Shown: in pieces, positions 34,781 through 44,345 of the stretch
How positions within the stretch are numbered: the first letter of the stretch is position 1
Layout of the letters: every line of letters starts with the position of its first letter
DNA from: Spirosoma radiotolerans
Lineage (GTDB): Bacteria; Bacteroidota; Bacteroidia; Cytophagales; Spirosomataceae
Direction of reading: 5' to 3'
DNA: 64,000 nt
NCBI RefSeq assembly: GCF_000974425.1
Contig: NZ_CP010429.1
Span: 1,798,001 to 1,862,000 of the forward strand
Program-made: the position numbers and the translations under genes
The notes under the pieces: model-generated
Told to the model about the DNA's origin: nothing
The model's database searches: none
The model's input: only the letters and a program-made list of their open reading frames with translations

Positions 34781-35167
34781 ATGAGCGTAAGTAGCAATTC
34801 CCGCAAAGAAAGCACTGAGTCCTATGCGGCTCAACGCATGAGCAACACGATGGGTATACCACCGGAGTTAGCCCAGTTGAATGACAAGAATCTTGATAAC
34901 GATCTGCCATCGCGCGTAGCTGGTAGCAGTGATGCCGATGTGCCGGAAGATTACATCGAAACCCAGGCTACGGCGGCTGAACCTGATCGAAATCCTGGTA
35001 TTTCCGGAGACGAAATCGAGGAGTCCAAACGAGCTTCATGGGGACAGCCTCCATTATCCGAGGAGTCTACTAATACAGACAATGCTGACTGGAATACCAG
35101 CACCAGCGATGCCTCCATGCCGGCTACCCGGGCTAACGAACCCGATCGGACACTGGGAAATTCGTAA
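34781..35167 (+). CDS. Ser/Asp-rich disordered protein
   Basis: A 128-residue polar protein, no signal peptide or membrane segment: SSNSRKESTESYAAQRMSNT, then IPPELAQLNDKNLDNDLPSR, ending ANEPDRTLGNS. It is dominated by Ser, Asp, Glu, Asn, Pro and Thr and is probably unstructured. EPDR occurs twice (AAEPDRNPG and NEPDRTLGN), which could mark a short internal repeat. No recognised family. It shares composition and orientation with the preceding acidic gene. Confidence 0.6.
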   Translation: MSVSSNSRKESTESYAAQRMSNTMGIPPELAQLNDKNLDNDLPSRVAGSSDADVPEDYIETQATAAEPDRNPGISGDEIEESKRASWGQPPLSEESTNTDNADWNTSTSDASMPATRANEPDRTLGNS

Positions 35168-35208
35168 AAGCTGACCAGGTTGGTAGCTGACGTACTGACC
35201 AATAGATA

Positions 35209-35258
35209 AGAAGCCGCTTTGTCAATGCCCGAAAGCAAATGACAAAGCGGCTTCTTTG
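35209..35258 (+). terminator. Terminator after acidic-protein pair
   Basis: Perfect 16-bp stem AGAAGCCGCTTTGTCA at 35209-35224 with 35240-35255 and a T-rich end. Confidence 0.8.
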
Positions 35259-35329
35259 TTTGTGGGCTAATCGGTTCATCAATTTATTTTGCCCTTAGGC
35301 GCCTATAACTGGTGATGAATACGTGAATT

Positions 35330-36319
35330 CTAATGCCCGGTGGGCGATTGGCTCAATAAGGTTTCAATGGCTGGAACGGGGAGGAGCGTACCGACGCGAA
35401 CTTGGTCTTCAATAATCGCCAGGCGGTTGCGCATATCAGGCTGGTCATAAAAGCTGCTTTCCAGCCGTTGCCGTAACAAGGACCGAAACCAGGTAAGCTG
35501 TTGTTCCTGCCGTCGGTGGGTGCGGTGGCCGTTTTCGCTGGTGAGCTGCTGTTGTCCCTGAATGGTTGCCCAAAGCGCGTCGATGCCCACACCCGTTAGG
35601 GCTGAGCAGGTCAGTACCGGTGGGAACCACCCGTTGCCCGTGGGCGGAAACAGGTGAAGCGCATTTTCATACTCCACCCGGGCGCGGTTGGCCAACTGTT
35701 GGTTGTCGCCGTCGGCTTTGGTAATGGCCAGCGCATCGGCCAGTTCCATTATACCGCGCTTCATTCCCTGCAGTTCATCCCCGGCACCGGCCAGCATGAG
35801 CAACAGAAAAAAATCGACCATGCCATGAACAACGGTTTCCGACTGACCGACGCCCACGGTCTCAACCAGAATCAGATCGAAACCGGCCGCTTCGCAGAGG
35901 AGCATTGTTTCGCGGGTGCGGTGACCGACACCGCCCAGAGAATCCCCGGCCGGAGAAGGACGAATATAAGCGTTCGGATTCATCGAGAGGGTTTCCATGC
36001 GTGTTTTATCGCCCAGTAAACTGCCGCCCGAACGCTGGCTGGTTGGGTCGACGGTGAGGACAGCCAGCCGATGGCCAAGGCCGGTCAAATAGGTGCCGAA
36101 GGCTTCGATAAATGTACTCTTGCCAACGCCCGGAACCCCCGTTATCCCGACCCGAATAGATTTGCCTGAATTTGGTAAAATACGCTCCAGAACCTGCTGA
36201 GCCAACACCTGATCATCGGGTCTTTTGCTCTCGATGAGCGTAATCGCCTGACTCAGAACCAGCCGGTCGCCAGCGAGTATGCCCGTGGCATAGTGATCAG
36301 GAGCGAGTCGGTGGCGCAT
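35330..36319 (-). CDS. meaB: Methylmalonyl-CoA mutase-associated G-protein chaperone MeaB (ArgK family)
   Basis: G3E-family GTPase that loads and protects adenosylcobalamin in methylmalonyl-CoA mutase; 329 residues. Walker A is GVPGVGKST (about 60-68), Walker B-like VDPTSQRSGGSLLGDKTRME, base-specificity motif ITKAD, and VETVGVGQSE for switch II. Older annotations call it an LAO/AO transport kinase. The start codon overlaps the ispD stop (TGATG), so translation is coupled although the functions are unrelated. The mutase genes are not in this window. Confidence 0.93.
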   Translation of the reverse strand: MRHRLAPDHYATGILAGDRLVLSQAITLIESKRPDDQVLAQQVLERILPNSGKSIRVGITGVPGVGKSTFIEAFGTYLTGLGHRLAVLTVDPTSQRSGGSLLGDKTRMETLSMNPNAYIRPSPAGDSLGGVGHRTRETMLLCEAAGFDLILVETVGVGQSETVVHGMVDFFLLLMLAGAGDELQGMKRGIMELADALAITKADGDNQQLANRARVEYENALHLFPPTGNGWFPPVLTCSALTGVGIDALWATIQGQQQLTSENGHRTHRRQEQQLTWFRSLLRQRLESSFYDQPDMRNRLAIIEDQVRVGTLLPVPAIETLLSQSPTGH

Positions 36320-37044
36320 CAGCGTAGGTCTTCCGGCGTTGTAATTTTTATGTTCTCGTATGCTCCGTCAATCAGGGTAATCGGAAAACCGGCGTATTCC
36401 ATCACGCTGGCGCAGTCCGTAAAAAATGCCTGCTCCTGGGTTTGAAAAGCCTGCCGAAACAAGTCCAGCCGAAAGGTCTGGGGTGTTTGCACCAACCGAT
36501 ACTGACTTCGGTCGACGGCTTGGCTAACCCCGTCGGCCCCAACGACCCGGACCGAATCCTTGACTGGCACACAGGTGACGGCCGAGCCTGTTCGGGCGGC
36601 CGTTTCGAAACTGTTTCGAATAATTTCCGGCAACACAAACGGCCGGACACCATCGTGAACAGCGACTATACCGGCAGGAGCCGCAATGGCATTCAGGCCG
36701 TTACGCACCGACTGAAACCGGGTAGTGCCACCCGCAACGATTTGAATAGCCGGATGAAAGTTATTCTCATTGCAGAGTTTATCCCATATAGCCCGTTCGC
36801 GTTCGGGCAGGACAAGGATAATGCCGATTTTTTCGGATACAGGATCTACGATCTGGGAGTCAGTAAATAGCGGAAGGTCAACGGCCAGAAACTGCTCGAT
36901 GGTGTGCTGAAGAATGGGTTTGCCCTTCAGAAGTAAAAATTGCTTGGGTATGTCCGACTTCATTCGGCTGCCATTCCCCCCCGCTACAATAATGGCAAAG
37001 TTGGTCGTTGAGAAGGTGTCCGAAGGGCGATTTGTATCCGTCAT
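36319..37044 (-). CDS. ispD: 2-C-methyl-D-erythritol 4-phosphate cytidylyltransferase
   Basis: Third enzyme of the non-mevalonate isoprenoid pathway, transferring CMP from CTP to methylerythritol phosphate; 241 residues. The nucleotide-binding loop IVAGGNGSRMKSDIPKQF is intact, as are VAGGTTRFQSVRNGL, VAVHDGVRPFV and the substrate-site TPQTFRLDL and TDCASVMEYAG. ATG 37044 (MTDTNRPSD) is preferred to the GTG at 37068. It ends in a TGATG overlap with meaB. Confidence 0.93.
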   Translation of the reverse strand: MTDTNRPSDTFSTTNFAIIVAGGNGSRMKSDIPKQFLLLKGKPILQHTIEQFLAVDLPLFTDSQIVDPVSEKIGIILVLPERERAIWDKLCNENNFHPAIQIVAGGTTRFQSVRNGLNAIAAPAGIVAVHDGVRPFVLPEIIRNSFETAARTGSAVTCVPVKDSVRVVGADGVSQAVDRSQYRLVQTPQTFRLDLFRQAFQTQEQAFFTDCASVMEYAGFPITLIDGAYENIKITTPEDLR

Positions 37045-37105
37045 AAAAAAAGGGGCACAAGGCCCCAAAAATACTAAATGACTGGTGACTATTCAGGTCA
37101 GCCGA

Positions 37106-38149
37106 TTAAATAATCAGCATCGCATCGCCATAGCTGAAGAAACGGTATTTCTCCTTGATCGCCACCTGATACGCTTCTTTAATGAGTTCGTGGCCACCAA
37201 AGGCGCTCGTCATCATGATCAGAATCGACTCTGGCAGGTGCAGGCTTGTGAGCAACGAGTTGGCAATCTTAAAGTCGTATGGAGGAAAAATAAATTTATC
37301 TGTCCAGCCTTCAACGGGTTTCAATCGGCTGTTGGCCGACACCGACGACTCAATGGCTTTGAGGGATGTTGTGCCAACGGCGCACACCCGTTTGCCAGCG
37401 TCAAGGGCGGTATTGACAACCTTGGCTGAATCTTCCGGAATCCGGTAGTTTTCTGAATCTGTTTTGTGCTTAGTCAAATCTTCTACATCCACCTGACGGA
37501 ACGTTCCCAGACCAACGTGCAGCGTAACGGGGGCAAAGTGAATGCCTTTAATTTCCATCCGCTTCATCATGGCGCGGGTAAAGTGCAGACCAGCGGTCGG
37601 TGCTGCTACAGCCCCTACGTGTTGGGCAAAAACTGTTTGGTAGGCATCGCGGTCGGCTTCTTCAGCTTCCCGGTTCATTTCGCGTGGAATAGGCGTTTCG
37701 CCCAGTTCATCCACCGCTTTCATAAACTCTTCGTGGTTCCCGTCGAATAGAAAACGAATTGTACGGCCGCGTGATGTTGTGTTGTCAATGACCTCCGCTA
37801 CCAGGTCACTGTCGCCGAAATATAATTTATTGCCTACCCGAATTTTACGGGCGGGATCGACCAGAACATCCCAGAGTTTCATTTCGCGGTTCAGTTCCCG
37901 CAACAGGAAAACTTCTATTTTAGCCCCTGTTTTTTCTTTATTACCGTATAATCTTGCCGGAAAAACTTTGGTGTTATTGATCACCATCACGTCGCCATCG
38001 CTGAAGTAACCCAGCATATCCGAAAACTGCTTGTGCTCAATAGTTTTGGCTTTTCGGTCTACAACCATTAGCCGCGATTCACCCCGCTCAACCGGGTATT
38101 TGGCTATAAGACTTTCGGGTAAATCAAATTTGAATTCGGATAACTTCAT
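37106..38149 (-). CDS. queA: tRNA preQ1(34) S-adenosylmethionine ribosyltransferase-isomerase
   Basis: Penultimate step of queuosine synthesis on tRNA: transfers and rearranges the ribose of SAM to preQ1 at position 34. 347 residues, full length. Typical blocks are [69 protein letters not shown] and [10 protein letters not shown]. It has its own promoter region of about 120 bp shared with a bidirectional terminator upstream. Confidence 0.95.
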   Translation of the reverse strand: MKLSEFKFDLPESLIAKYPVERGESRLMVVDRKAKTIEHKQFSDMLGYFSDGDVMVINNTKVFPARLYGNKEKTGAKIEVFLLRELNREMKLWDVLVDPARKIRVGNKLYFGDSDLVAEVIDNTTSRGRTIRFLFDGNHEEFMKAVDELGETPIPREMNREAEEADRDAYQTVFAQHVGAVAAPTAGLHFTRAMMKRMEIKGIHFAPVTLHVGLGTFRQVDVEDLTKHKTDSENYRIPEDSAKVVNTALDAGKRVCAVGTTSLKAIESSVSANSRLKPVEGWTDKFIFPPYDFKIANSLLTSLHLPESILIMMTSAFGGHELIKEAYQVAIKEKYRFFSYGDAMLII

Positions 38150-38205
38150 AATGTATTAGCACCAAAAAAAGACGGCGTGTTTTTTGTAAAGGCCGCAAAT
38201 ATAGT

Positions 38206-38245
38206 GAAAAAGTCCGGAAAATTTTACATGTTCCGGACTTTTTTC
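38206..38245. terminator. Bidirectional terminator
   Basis: AAAAAGTCCGGAA at 38207-38219 pairs perfectly with 38231-38243; A-rich left, T-rich right. It ends the leftward small gene at 38271 and lies upstream of queA. Confidence 0.8.
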
Positions 38246-38270
38246 TTGCAAATATCGTGTAAATGACTTA

Positions 38271-38630
38271 TTAGCCCGCAGAAATGGGGTCAATTGGCTT
38301 CACAGCCCCGTCAGTGTTGACGTGAGCGCGGTCTTCTACATGGAATTTTGCCATCAATTCGGGCGAAACTTCATTGGAATAAGTGCCTTGTGGCGACACA
38401 AATACCCCTTTCATGCCATTCGAAGCCGTAATTGCATACAAGGTCATTTCATCGCCAGGGTCCGATGTGCCTTCAAAACGGTGAAATTCGTCCACGTTGA
38501 AATCTTCTCCTTTCAGCTTCGTTTCGGTGCTTTTCTCTTCCAGAAAATCTTTCTTAGGACCAAACTCGTGCGTGTATCCGCGGCTCCGAAGGTCTTCCAT
38601 GGCTTCGGTCAGGGTGGTGAAGTGTTTCAT
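38271..38630 (-). CDS. Small conserved Bacteroidota protein
   Basis: A 119-residue cytoplasmic protein beginning MKHFTTLTEAMEDLRSRGYT, then NVDEFHRFEGTSDPGDEMTL and GVFVSPQGTYSNEVSPELM. Similar short proteins are frequent in Bacteroidota and are often labelled phosphoribosylpyrophosphate synthetase in databases, but no PRPP-synthetase motif (the D-D-S-I-D-T-type PRPP loop) is present, so that name should not be used. ATG 38630 is chosen; the frame continues upstream but without homologous character. Function unknown. Confidence 0.75.
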   Translation of the reverse strand: MKHFTTLTEAMEDLRSRGYTHEFGPKKDFLEEKSTETKLKGEDFNVDEFHRFEGTSDPGDEMTLYAITASNGMKGVFVSPQGTYSNEVSPELMAKFHVEDRAHVNTDGAVKPIDPISAG

Positions 38631-38790
38631 AATCGTTGAGGGATGTTGTAGTAGGTAAAACGGAAAACAGGGCTGGATGGTTTTAATCTGATTTAGCCAT
38701 CCATACCGAAAAGAAGAACAGAGGGGTGTTAAACATTTATCAATCATGGGTGATTTATAATCAACAATCCAACTAAAACGATACAGATTA

Positions 38791-39771
38791 ATGGTTCGTC
38801 CAGCCTACACACTGCTTGCTCTGATGGCCTTGGTTACGGCCTGTAATACAAGCGACCCCGTATTCGACGCCCCCGTCATTCCCGAGCGTATTCCGTTTTC
38901 GGCAACCCGACAATACCCGGAAGGAATAACCTATGCGCCTTCGCTGAGCCGATTTCTGATCAGTTCTATTACCCAGGGAAAAGTAGGGACGGTCGATGAA
39001 AAGGGACTATACATGGACCTTATCACCGACGATAAACAGTTGATTAGCAGCGTTGGTATGAAAGTGCGGAACAACCTGCTTTATGTGTGTAATGGAGATC
39101 AGGGTGTTTCCGATAAAAGTACACCGCAAACGGCGCTTAAGACGGCTGGGTTGTTTGTGTATGATCTGGCCTCCAAACAGAATGTACGGCGGGTCGATCT
39201 GGCAGCACTCCGGCCAGGAGTCAATCATTATGCCAATGATATAGCGTTCGATGATCAGGGAAATGCGTACGTAACGGATTCGTTCGACTCGGTCATTTAT
39301 AAAGTACCCACCGACACATCCCGCGCGAGTATCCTACTCAATTCGCCCCTCTTCATTGGCGAACAGGGCATCAACCTGAACGGTATCGTTTACCATCCGG
39401 ATAAATTTCTCATTGTGGTGAAGTCAAATGAGGGGAAACTTTTTAAAGTCGATTTGGCCAATGCCAACAACGTCTCGGAAATAACAGGTGTAACACTGTT
39501 GAATGGCGATGGGATGGTGCTTTACAACAACGACTTATACGTTGTAAATGGCCGCAATAAAGTGTCGCAGGTGCGCTCGACGGACGGATGGAAAACGGCT
39601 TCGGTTGTCAAAACCGATTCGGTTGGCTACAATCAGGCCACAACCAACGTACTGGTGAACGATAAACTTTATACGATCAACGCCCGGATTGATGAGGTGA
39701 GTGCCGCCGTAGCCGCCAAAAATCCGGCTCAGCTACAGGAAAATACGTACAGTATTCAGCAGTTTAAATAA
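38791..39771 (+). CDS. Beta-propeller lipoprotein (SMP-30/gluconolactonase-like fold)
   Basis: A 326-residue predicted lipoprotein: signal MVRPAYTLLALMALVTAC with lipobox VTAC (Cys18). The rest has six-bladed-propeller-like repeats: FSATRQYPEGITYAPSLSRF, NDIAFDDQGNAYVTDSFDSV, GIVYHPDKFLIVVKSNEGKL and LLNGDGMVLYNNDLYVV. The Asn-Asp (NDIAF), DSFDS and NGDGMV segments resemble the metal-site residues of SMP-30/gluconolactonase enzymes, but enzymatic activity is unproven. A single-gene unit ending in the hairpin at 39786-39836. Confidence 0.8.
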   Translation: MVRPAYTLLALMALVTACNTSDPVFDAPVIPERIPFSATRQYPEGITYAPSLSRFLISSITQGKVGTVDEKGLYMDLITDDKQLISSVGMKVRNNLLYVCNGDQGVSDKSTPQTALKTAGLFVYDLASKQNVRRVDLAALRPGVNHYANDIAFDDQGNAYVTDSFDSVIYKVPTDTSRASILLNSPLFIGEQGINLNGIVYHPDKFLIVVKSNEGKLFKVDLANANNVSEITGVTLLNGDGMVLYNNDLYVVNGRNKVSQVRSTDGWKTASVVKTDSVGYNQATTNVLVNDKLYTINARIDEVSAAVAAKNPAQLQENTYSIQQFK

Positions 39772-39785
39772 GCGCTAGTAAAACC

Positions 39786-39836
39786 GAATAAGCGCAAAGC
39801 AGAGGCAGTTTAGGGCTCTCTACTTTGCGCTTATTT
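39786..39836 (+). terminator. Terminator after propeller lipoprotein
   Basis: AATAAGCGCAAAG at 39787-39799 pairs with 39823-39835, with an additional CAGAG/CTCT inner pair. It can serve both convergent genes. Confidence 0.7.
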
Positions 39837-39844
39837 CTCATTTG

Positions 39845-40489
39845 TTAATCGGGTAATACCTTAATCTGGATGTCTTTATAGAAGACTTTGCTTTTGGGAT
39901 CATGCCCTTGTAAGGCAATGGTTCCGCTACTGAGCTTTTTGCCGGAGCTGCCATTACTAACGCTATCGGCTTCGGTATAATCGTTGATTACTTTGTCATT
40001 CACCTTGATGATTACCTTCTTACCCTGCACGATGATGTGTTCGGTATACCACTCGCCATCTTTCACGAATACTTCTTTTACATCCTGAAGACCATACACA
40101 CTGCCCGTCTTGCGCCAGTCGGTGTGGGATTGATTGACCTGAATTTCATACCCTTTAGATGGCCAGCCCGATGGCTGATAAGCAGTGTGAATAAACATTC
40201 CAGAGTTTGAACCAGGCATGGTTTTTACCTGCGCCTTCCATTCGAAGTTTTTGAAATTGTGATTGTTAACAGGCCCTTCGTAGAACAAATGAGCGCGTGG
40301 TCCGGCCACCACAATAGCACCATCCTGAACGCTGAATGTTTCCGGGCTCTCTTCAGTAACTTTCCAGCCATTGAGCGTCTTGCCGTCGAAAATGCTGACC
40401 CAGCCACCGGCAGTTGGCCGGCTAATAAAACCGACACACAGGCCAATTGCCAGTAGGACGGCTAAAAAACGGATTGAGGTAGTATGCAT
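39845..40489 (-). CDS. DUF1080 (3-keto-disaccharide hydrolase-type) secreted protein
   Basis: A 214-residue exported protein with a concanavalin-like DUF1080 domain: GWVSIFDGKTLNGWKV, DGAIVVAGPRAHLFY, NFEWKAQVKTMPGSNSGMFI, GYEIQVNQSHTDWRKTGSVY and IALQGHDPKSKVFYKDIQIK are diagnostic. Members are now known to include 3-keto-glycoside hydrolases and other sugar-binding proteins. ATG 40489 (MHTTSIRFLAVLLAIGL) starts a signal peptide, without a lipobox Cys at the cleavage site. It is divergent from the multi-PAS kinase gene. Confidence 0.9.
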   Translation of the reverse strand: MHTTSIRFLAVLLAIGLCVGFISRPTAGGWVSIFDGKTLNGWKVTEESPETFSVQDGAIVVAGPRAHLFYEGPVNNHNFKNFEWKAQVKTMPGSNSGMFIHTAYQPSGWPSKGYEIQVNQSHTDWRKTGSVYGLQDVKEVFVKDGEWYTEHIIVQGKKVIIKVNDKVINDYTEADSVSNGSSGKKLSSGTIALQGHDPKSKVFYKDIQIKVLPD

Positions 40490-40663
40490 AAATAGATCTT
40501 TAGGAGGTAAAGCAAAAATGGGTCTGTAACTAATCGTCCACTGGCAACCGACTTGCATGAATTCCGGTTTGGCCGGTGTCATGTCCTAGTAAAATTTAAT
40601 AAAATGACGTGATTGTGTAAGAAGCTGGCCCCCAATGTGGACAGGCTTACAGAGGTCATACCA

Positions 40664-40671
40664 TAAATTTG
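40664..40671 (+). promoter_or_regulatory. Candidate -7 box for multi-PAS kinase
   Basis: TAAATTTG matches TAnnTTTG exactly, 55 bp before the ATG; no convincing -33 TTG is seen at the standard spacing. Confidence 0.35.
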
Positions 40672-40726
40672 AGTAACTTGCTACGCTTTTTGACCAGGCT
40701 TTATAACCGCCTATGTCGCCAATCTG

Positions 40727-43700
40727 ATGCTTTCTGCTTTATCAAATCAACTTTCTTTATCCCAACTTTTCGATCAACTGCCCGACAATGTGGTGTGGAT
40801 GCGCGCTGTACGCCAAGCCGCTGATCAACCGGATGAATCCACTGATGGCGGCAACGAATTCAGTAAAAACCAGATCGTTGATTTCGTTATTGACTATGCC
40901 AACCCGAAGGCGCAGCAAACTATATCAAGTCAGTATTTGATTGAAGTCGGTACGTCCATTCGCCACGGCAATCCTGCCTATCAAGCTTTAGCGGAACTGG
41001 CTTTCCATCAGTTACGTGACATAGTCGACAATGCAGTTGCTACGGAGTTCGAATATTTCGATGATATTCTCAGGCAATGGCTTTTAGTGACCCGTTCTAA
41101 AGCGGGCGACGGGGTGTTGAGTATAACCCGTGTAATTACGAAAGCAAAAGAGCTTACCCTGGAAGCCGAACGCCAGCGTACACTCCTGGATAATGTCCTC
41201 AACACCTCGCTGATGACGGTATTCGTTTACGAGGCTATCCGCGACGAACAGGGACAAATTCTGGATTTTAGTGTGCGGCTGGTCAATGAGCGGGCGCGGG
41301 CCAGTGTACTGGCTCGTTTGGGAATTGATATTGACGGTAAAACCCTGCTTGACGTCAATCCTGATTCACGGCAGGCGGGTCAGTTCAATCTGTTTTGCCA
41401 GGTAATCGAATCGGGACAGCCCATCCAGGTCGAACAATTTTATTCGGGTCCTAAAGCCTGGTACAACACCTCGATCACCAAACTGAACGATGGCGTTGTG
41501 GTGATGGGGAACGACATTACAGAACAAAAGCAGATTGCCCTCGAAACCGAGCGACAACGTACGCTACTGGATGGGGTTCTAAACGCATCGCAGGACGCAA
41601 TTCTGGTGCTGGAAGCCATTCGGGATGAGCAGGGTAAACTAACGGATTTTCGCTTTACGCACGCCAATTCGATGGTGACGCACTTGCTGAGTTATTCCAT
41701 CGATACAGTCCTCCAACACACGTTTCGGACGCTCTATTCTGGACCTCAGGAGACGACATTGTTTAACCAATATCGATCCGTTACGGAAACGGGCCTGCCT
41801 TATCAGGAAGAGTTGGCTTATACGCGAAATGGCCAGACTAAGTGGTATCGTGTTTCTGCCGTTAAACTGGGTGATGGAGTTACGCTATCTATTACTGACA
41901 TAACGAAGACCCAAATAGCCGAGAAGGCTATCATAAAATCGGCGACCGATTTGCAGGCCGTTATTGATATTGCCCAAACGGGTATCTTCGTCATCAGTCC
42001 TGTTTATGATGGCGAAAACCGGCATGTTGATTTTCGGTTCGAGATTGTCAACCGCACGCTGGCCGCTCTGGTTGATCAGACGCCCGCTCGTTTACAGGGG
42101 ACGCTCTTTTCCGATTGGTTTACCAGCTATCGTGATACACCTGTTTTTGAGCATTATAAACAGGTTCTTGACACGCGTGAAGACCGGCACTTCGAGATAA
42201 ATTACGCCGTCGATGGTCTTGACGAGTGGTTCGATGTGAAGGCTGTACGATTCAATGGTGATGTATTAGTTACGTTTACGAATTATACTGAGCTTAAACG
42301 GGTTCAGCACGCGCTGGAACAAACCGCAAACCAGGCCGAACGGCAGGCCGAATTGTTGAATAGTGTATTGAATGGCTCCAGTAGTGGGGTTATTGCGTTT
42401 GAAGCCATTCGGGATGAAACGAACCGCATTATCGATTTTAGCTTTTTGGCGGCCAACCGTAGCTCCACACAAATGATTAACAAAAAACTCGATGAGATGA
42501 TCGGCAGCACCTTGCTGACCATTTTTCCGGGTAATGTACAAACGGGCTTGTTCGACTTATATGTACGAACCACCGAAACGGGCGAGCCCGGCCGTACGGA
42601 AGTCTATTATAATCATGATGGGCTTGATTTCTGGCTCGACATATTCAGTCAAAAGCTGAGCGATGGCTTAGTCGTTACCTTTACCGATATATCGGCTACT
42701 AAACGGTCGGCCCTGACCATTGAGCAATCGGCTGACGAACTGCGCACCGTGATTGATTCGGCCCAGGTCGCTATTTTTCTGATCAATCCAGTCTACAATG
42801 CATCGGGGAAAATTGCTGATTTTCGGTTCCGAACAGCTAACCAGATGATTGCCAGTTATGTTGGCCAGGAGCCCGACGCCTTGATGGGCGAGTTGGTGAG
42901 CCGATGGTTTCCGGAGTATTTGACCAATGGATTATTTCAGCGATACGTTGCCATTTTTGAAACAGGTCGAACGCAGCACTTCAACTTTCATTCTGAAACA
43001 AATAGCCTTGATGCCTGGGAAAGTTATACAGTTGTTAAGGTTGGGGCGGATATATTGGTGACGTTCTCTGATTTTACGGAACTTAAGAAACTTCAGCAAC
43101 GCCTGGAAGCATCGGCTACGGAGTTACAAACGGTTATCGATACGTGCCAGACTGGTATTTTTCTGTTTAGTCCCGTCCGGAATCAGCTTGGAGAGGTGAT
43201 TGATTTCCGGTTCCGACTGGCCAACCGGCAGCTAGCCTCGTATGTCGGGCAGGAGCCAGAGGTCGTAGTAGGGGCTCTGGGCAGTACGTGGTTTCCGGAT
43301 TACAAAACCAATGGCCTGTTCGAGCGGTATCATAAAACGTACATGACAGGTGAATCGCAACGGTTCGATTTTCACTACGATGGCAGCGGTATTGATGTCT
43401 GGCTCGATATTATGACTACCAAATCGGGAGACGATGTGCTGGTTACATTTGGAGACTACACGCCCCTGAAACAACTTCAGCAACAGCTGGAAAACTCGGT
43501 TATTGACCTACAGCGGTCAAACAAGAACCTGGAGCAGTTTGCCTACATAGCCTCCCACGATTTGCAGGAACCCTTGCGTAAGATTCAGGCATTTGGCGAT
43601 ATTATCCAGTCGCAGTTTGCGCCGGTCATTGGCGATTCGGGTGCCGATATGATTGCCCGTATGCAGTCGGCCGCAGCCCGAATGCAGATACTCATTAAAG

Positions 43701-44245
43701 ACGTGTTGGCCTATTCGCGCATTGCAACCAAGCGGGAATCCATTGGACCGGTAAACCTCAATCAAGTAGTCGCCGATGTACTGGTTGATATAGAAACGGC
43801 TGTTAATGAGAAGAACGCCGTGATAAAAGTTGAGTCGATGCCCACTGTTCGGGGCGATTCGGCCCAATTGCGGCAGCTTTTTCAAAACCTCATTAGTAAT
43901 GCACTCAAGTTTACCAAAACAGATAAAAACGCTGACCGGCCTACCATCCTGATCACCAGCCGCCGAATCCGTGGGCGTGATCTGACGGGAGGCACGGTAA
44001 TCGCTACGGATGCTGACCGGCTGTTTCACCTGATTGAAATTGACGACAATGGTATCGGGTTTGACCCGCATCAGGCTGAGCGCATTTTTCAGGTGTTTCA
44101 GCGGCTTCATGGCCGGAGCGAATACCAGGGGACCGGCATTGGACTGGCTATCGTTCAGAAAGTTGTCGAGAACCACCAGGGGCATATTGTGGCCGAAGGA
44201 AGGCCGGGCCAGGGCTCTACATTTCGAATCCTGTTGCCTGTTTAA
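40727..44245 (+). CDS. Multi-PAS sensor histidine kinase
   Basis: A 1172-residue cytoplasmic sensor kinase, no transmembrane helix. About seven PAS-like modules in tandem: a degenerate one at 1-140, then about 146-268, 270-400, 401-525, 530-660, 660-785 and 790-912, each ending in a D-I/F/Y-T-x-L/K linker (GNDITEQKQ, SITDITKTQ, FTNYTELKR, FTDISATKR, FSDFTELKK, FGDYTPLKQ). Modules share the blocks LLNSVLNGS-like, (F/V)EAIRDE and WF-x-Y. HisKA follows with His944 in IASHDLQEPLRK; the ATPase has QNLISNALKFT, DDNGIGFDP and GTGIGLAIV. The terminal family resembles phytochrome-like/CHASE-less kinases. No receiver gene is adjacent, and the signal is unknown. Confidence 0.9.
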   Translation: MLSALSNQLSLSQLFDQLPDNVVWMRAVRQAADQPDESTDGGNEFSKNQIVDFVIDYANPKAQQTISSQYLIEVGTSIRHGNPAYQALAELAFHQLRDIVDNAVATEFEYFDDILRQWLLVTRSKAGDGVLSITRVITKAKELTLEAERQRTLLDNVLNTSLMTVFVYEAIRDEQGQILDFSVRLVNERARASVLARLGIDIDGKTLLDVNPDSRQAGQFNLFCQVIESGQPIQVEQFYSGPKAWYNTSITKLNDGVVVMGNDITEQKQIALETERQRTLLDGVLNASQDAILVLEAIRDEQGKLTDFRFTHANSMVTHLLSYSIDTVLQHTFRTLYSGPQETTLFNQYRSVTETGLPYQEELAYTRNGQTKWYRVSAVKLGDGVTLSITDITKTQIAEKAIIKSATDLQAVIDIAQTGIFVISPVYDGENRHVDFRFEIVNRTLAALVDQTPARLQGTLFSDWFTSYRDTPVFEHYKQVLDTREDRHFEINYAVDGLDEWFDVKAVRFNGDVLVTFTNYTELKRVQHALEQTANQAERQAELLNSVLNGSSSGVIAFEAIRDETNRIIDFSFLAANRSSTQMINKKLDEMIGSTLLTIFPGNVQTGLFDLYVRTTETGEPGRTEVYYNHDGLDFWLDIFSQKLSDGLVVTFTDISATKRSALTIEQSADELRTVIDSAQVAIFLINPVYNASGKIADFRFRTANQMIASYVGQEPDALMGELVSRWFPEYLTNGLFQRYVAIFETGRTQHFNFHSETNSLDAWESYTVVKVGADILVTFSDFTELKKLQQRLEASATELQTVIDTCQTGIFLFSPVRNQLGEVIDFRFRLANRQLASYVGQEPEVVVGALGSTWFPDYKTNGLFERYHKTYMTGESQRFDFHYDGSGIDVWLDIMTTKSGDDVLVTFGDYTPLKQLQQQLENSVIDLQRSNKNLEQFAYIASHDLQEPLRKIQAFGDIIQSQFAPVIGDSGADMIARMQSAAARMQILIKDVLAYSRIATKRESIGPVNLNQVVADVLVDIETAVNEKNAVIKVESMPTVRGDSAQLRQLFQNLISNALKFTKTDKNADRPTILITSRRIRGRDLTGGTVIATDADRLFHLIEIDDNGIGFDPHQAERIFQVFQRLHGRSEYQGTGIGLAIVQKVVENHQGHIVAEGRPGQGSTFRILLPV

Positions 44246-44345
44246 GGACCCAGCTAGTATACCAGTTACACGAAACTGGTTGTTGCGTTCATCATTTTAC
44301 CCTTTCAATTCGTTACTTTGGGACTTGAATCAACCGGAAGTCTTC

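Noticed and set aside
38271..38630. Phosphoribosylpyrophosphate synthetase annotation for the small protein
   Set aside because: At 119 residues it lacks the PRPP-binding loop and the two-domain fold; the name appears to be a propagated database label.
39786..39836. GCGCAAAG-containing hairpin as another heptamer element
   Set aside because: It has only one CGCAAAG per arm, is located directly after a stop codon and looks like an ordinary terminator.
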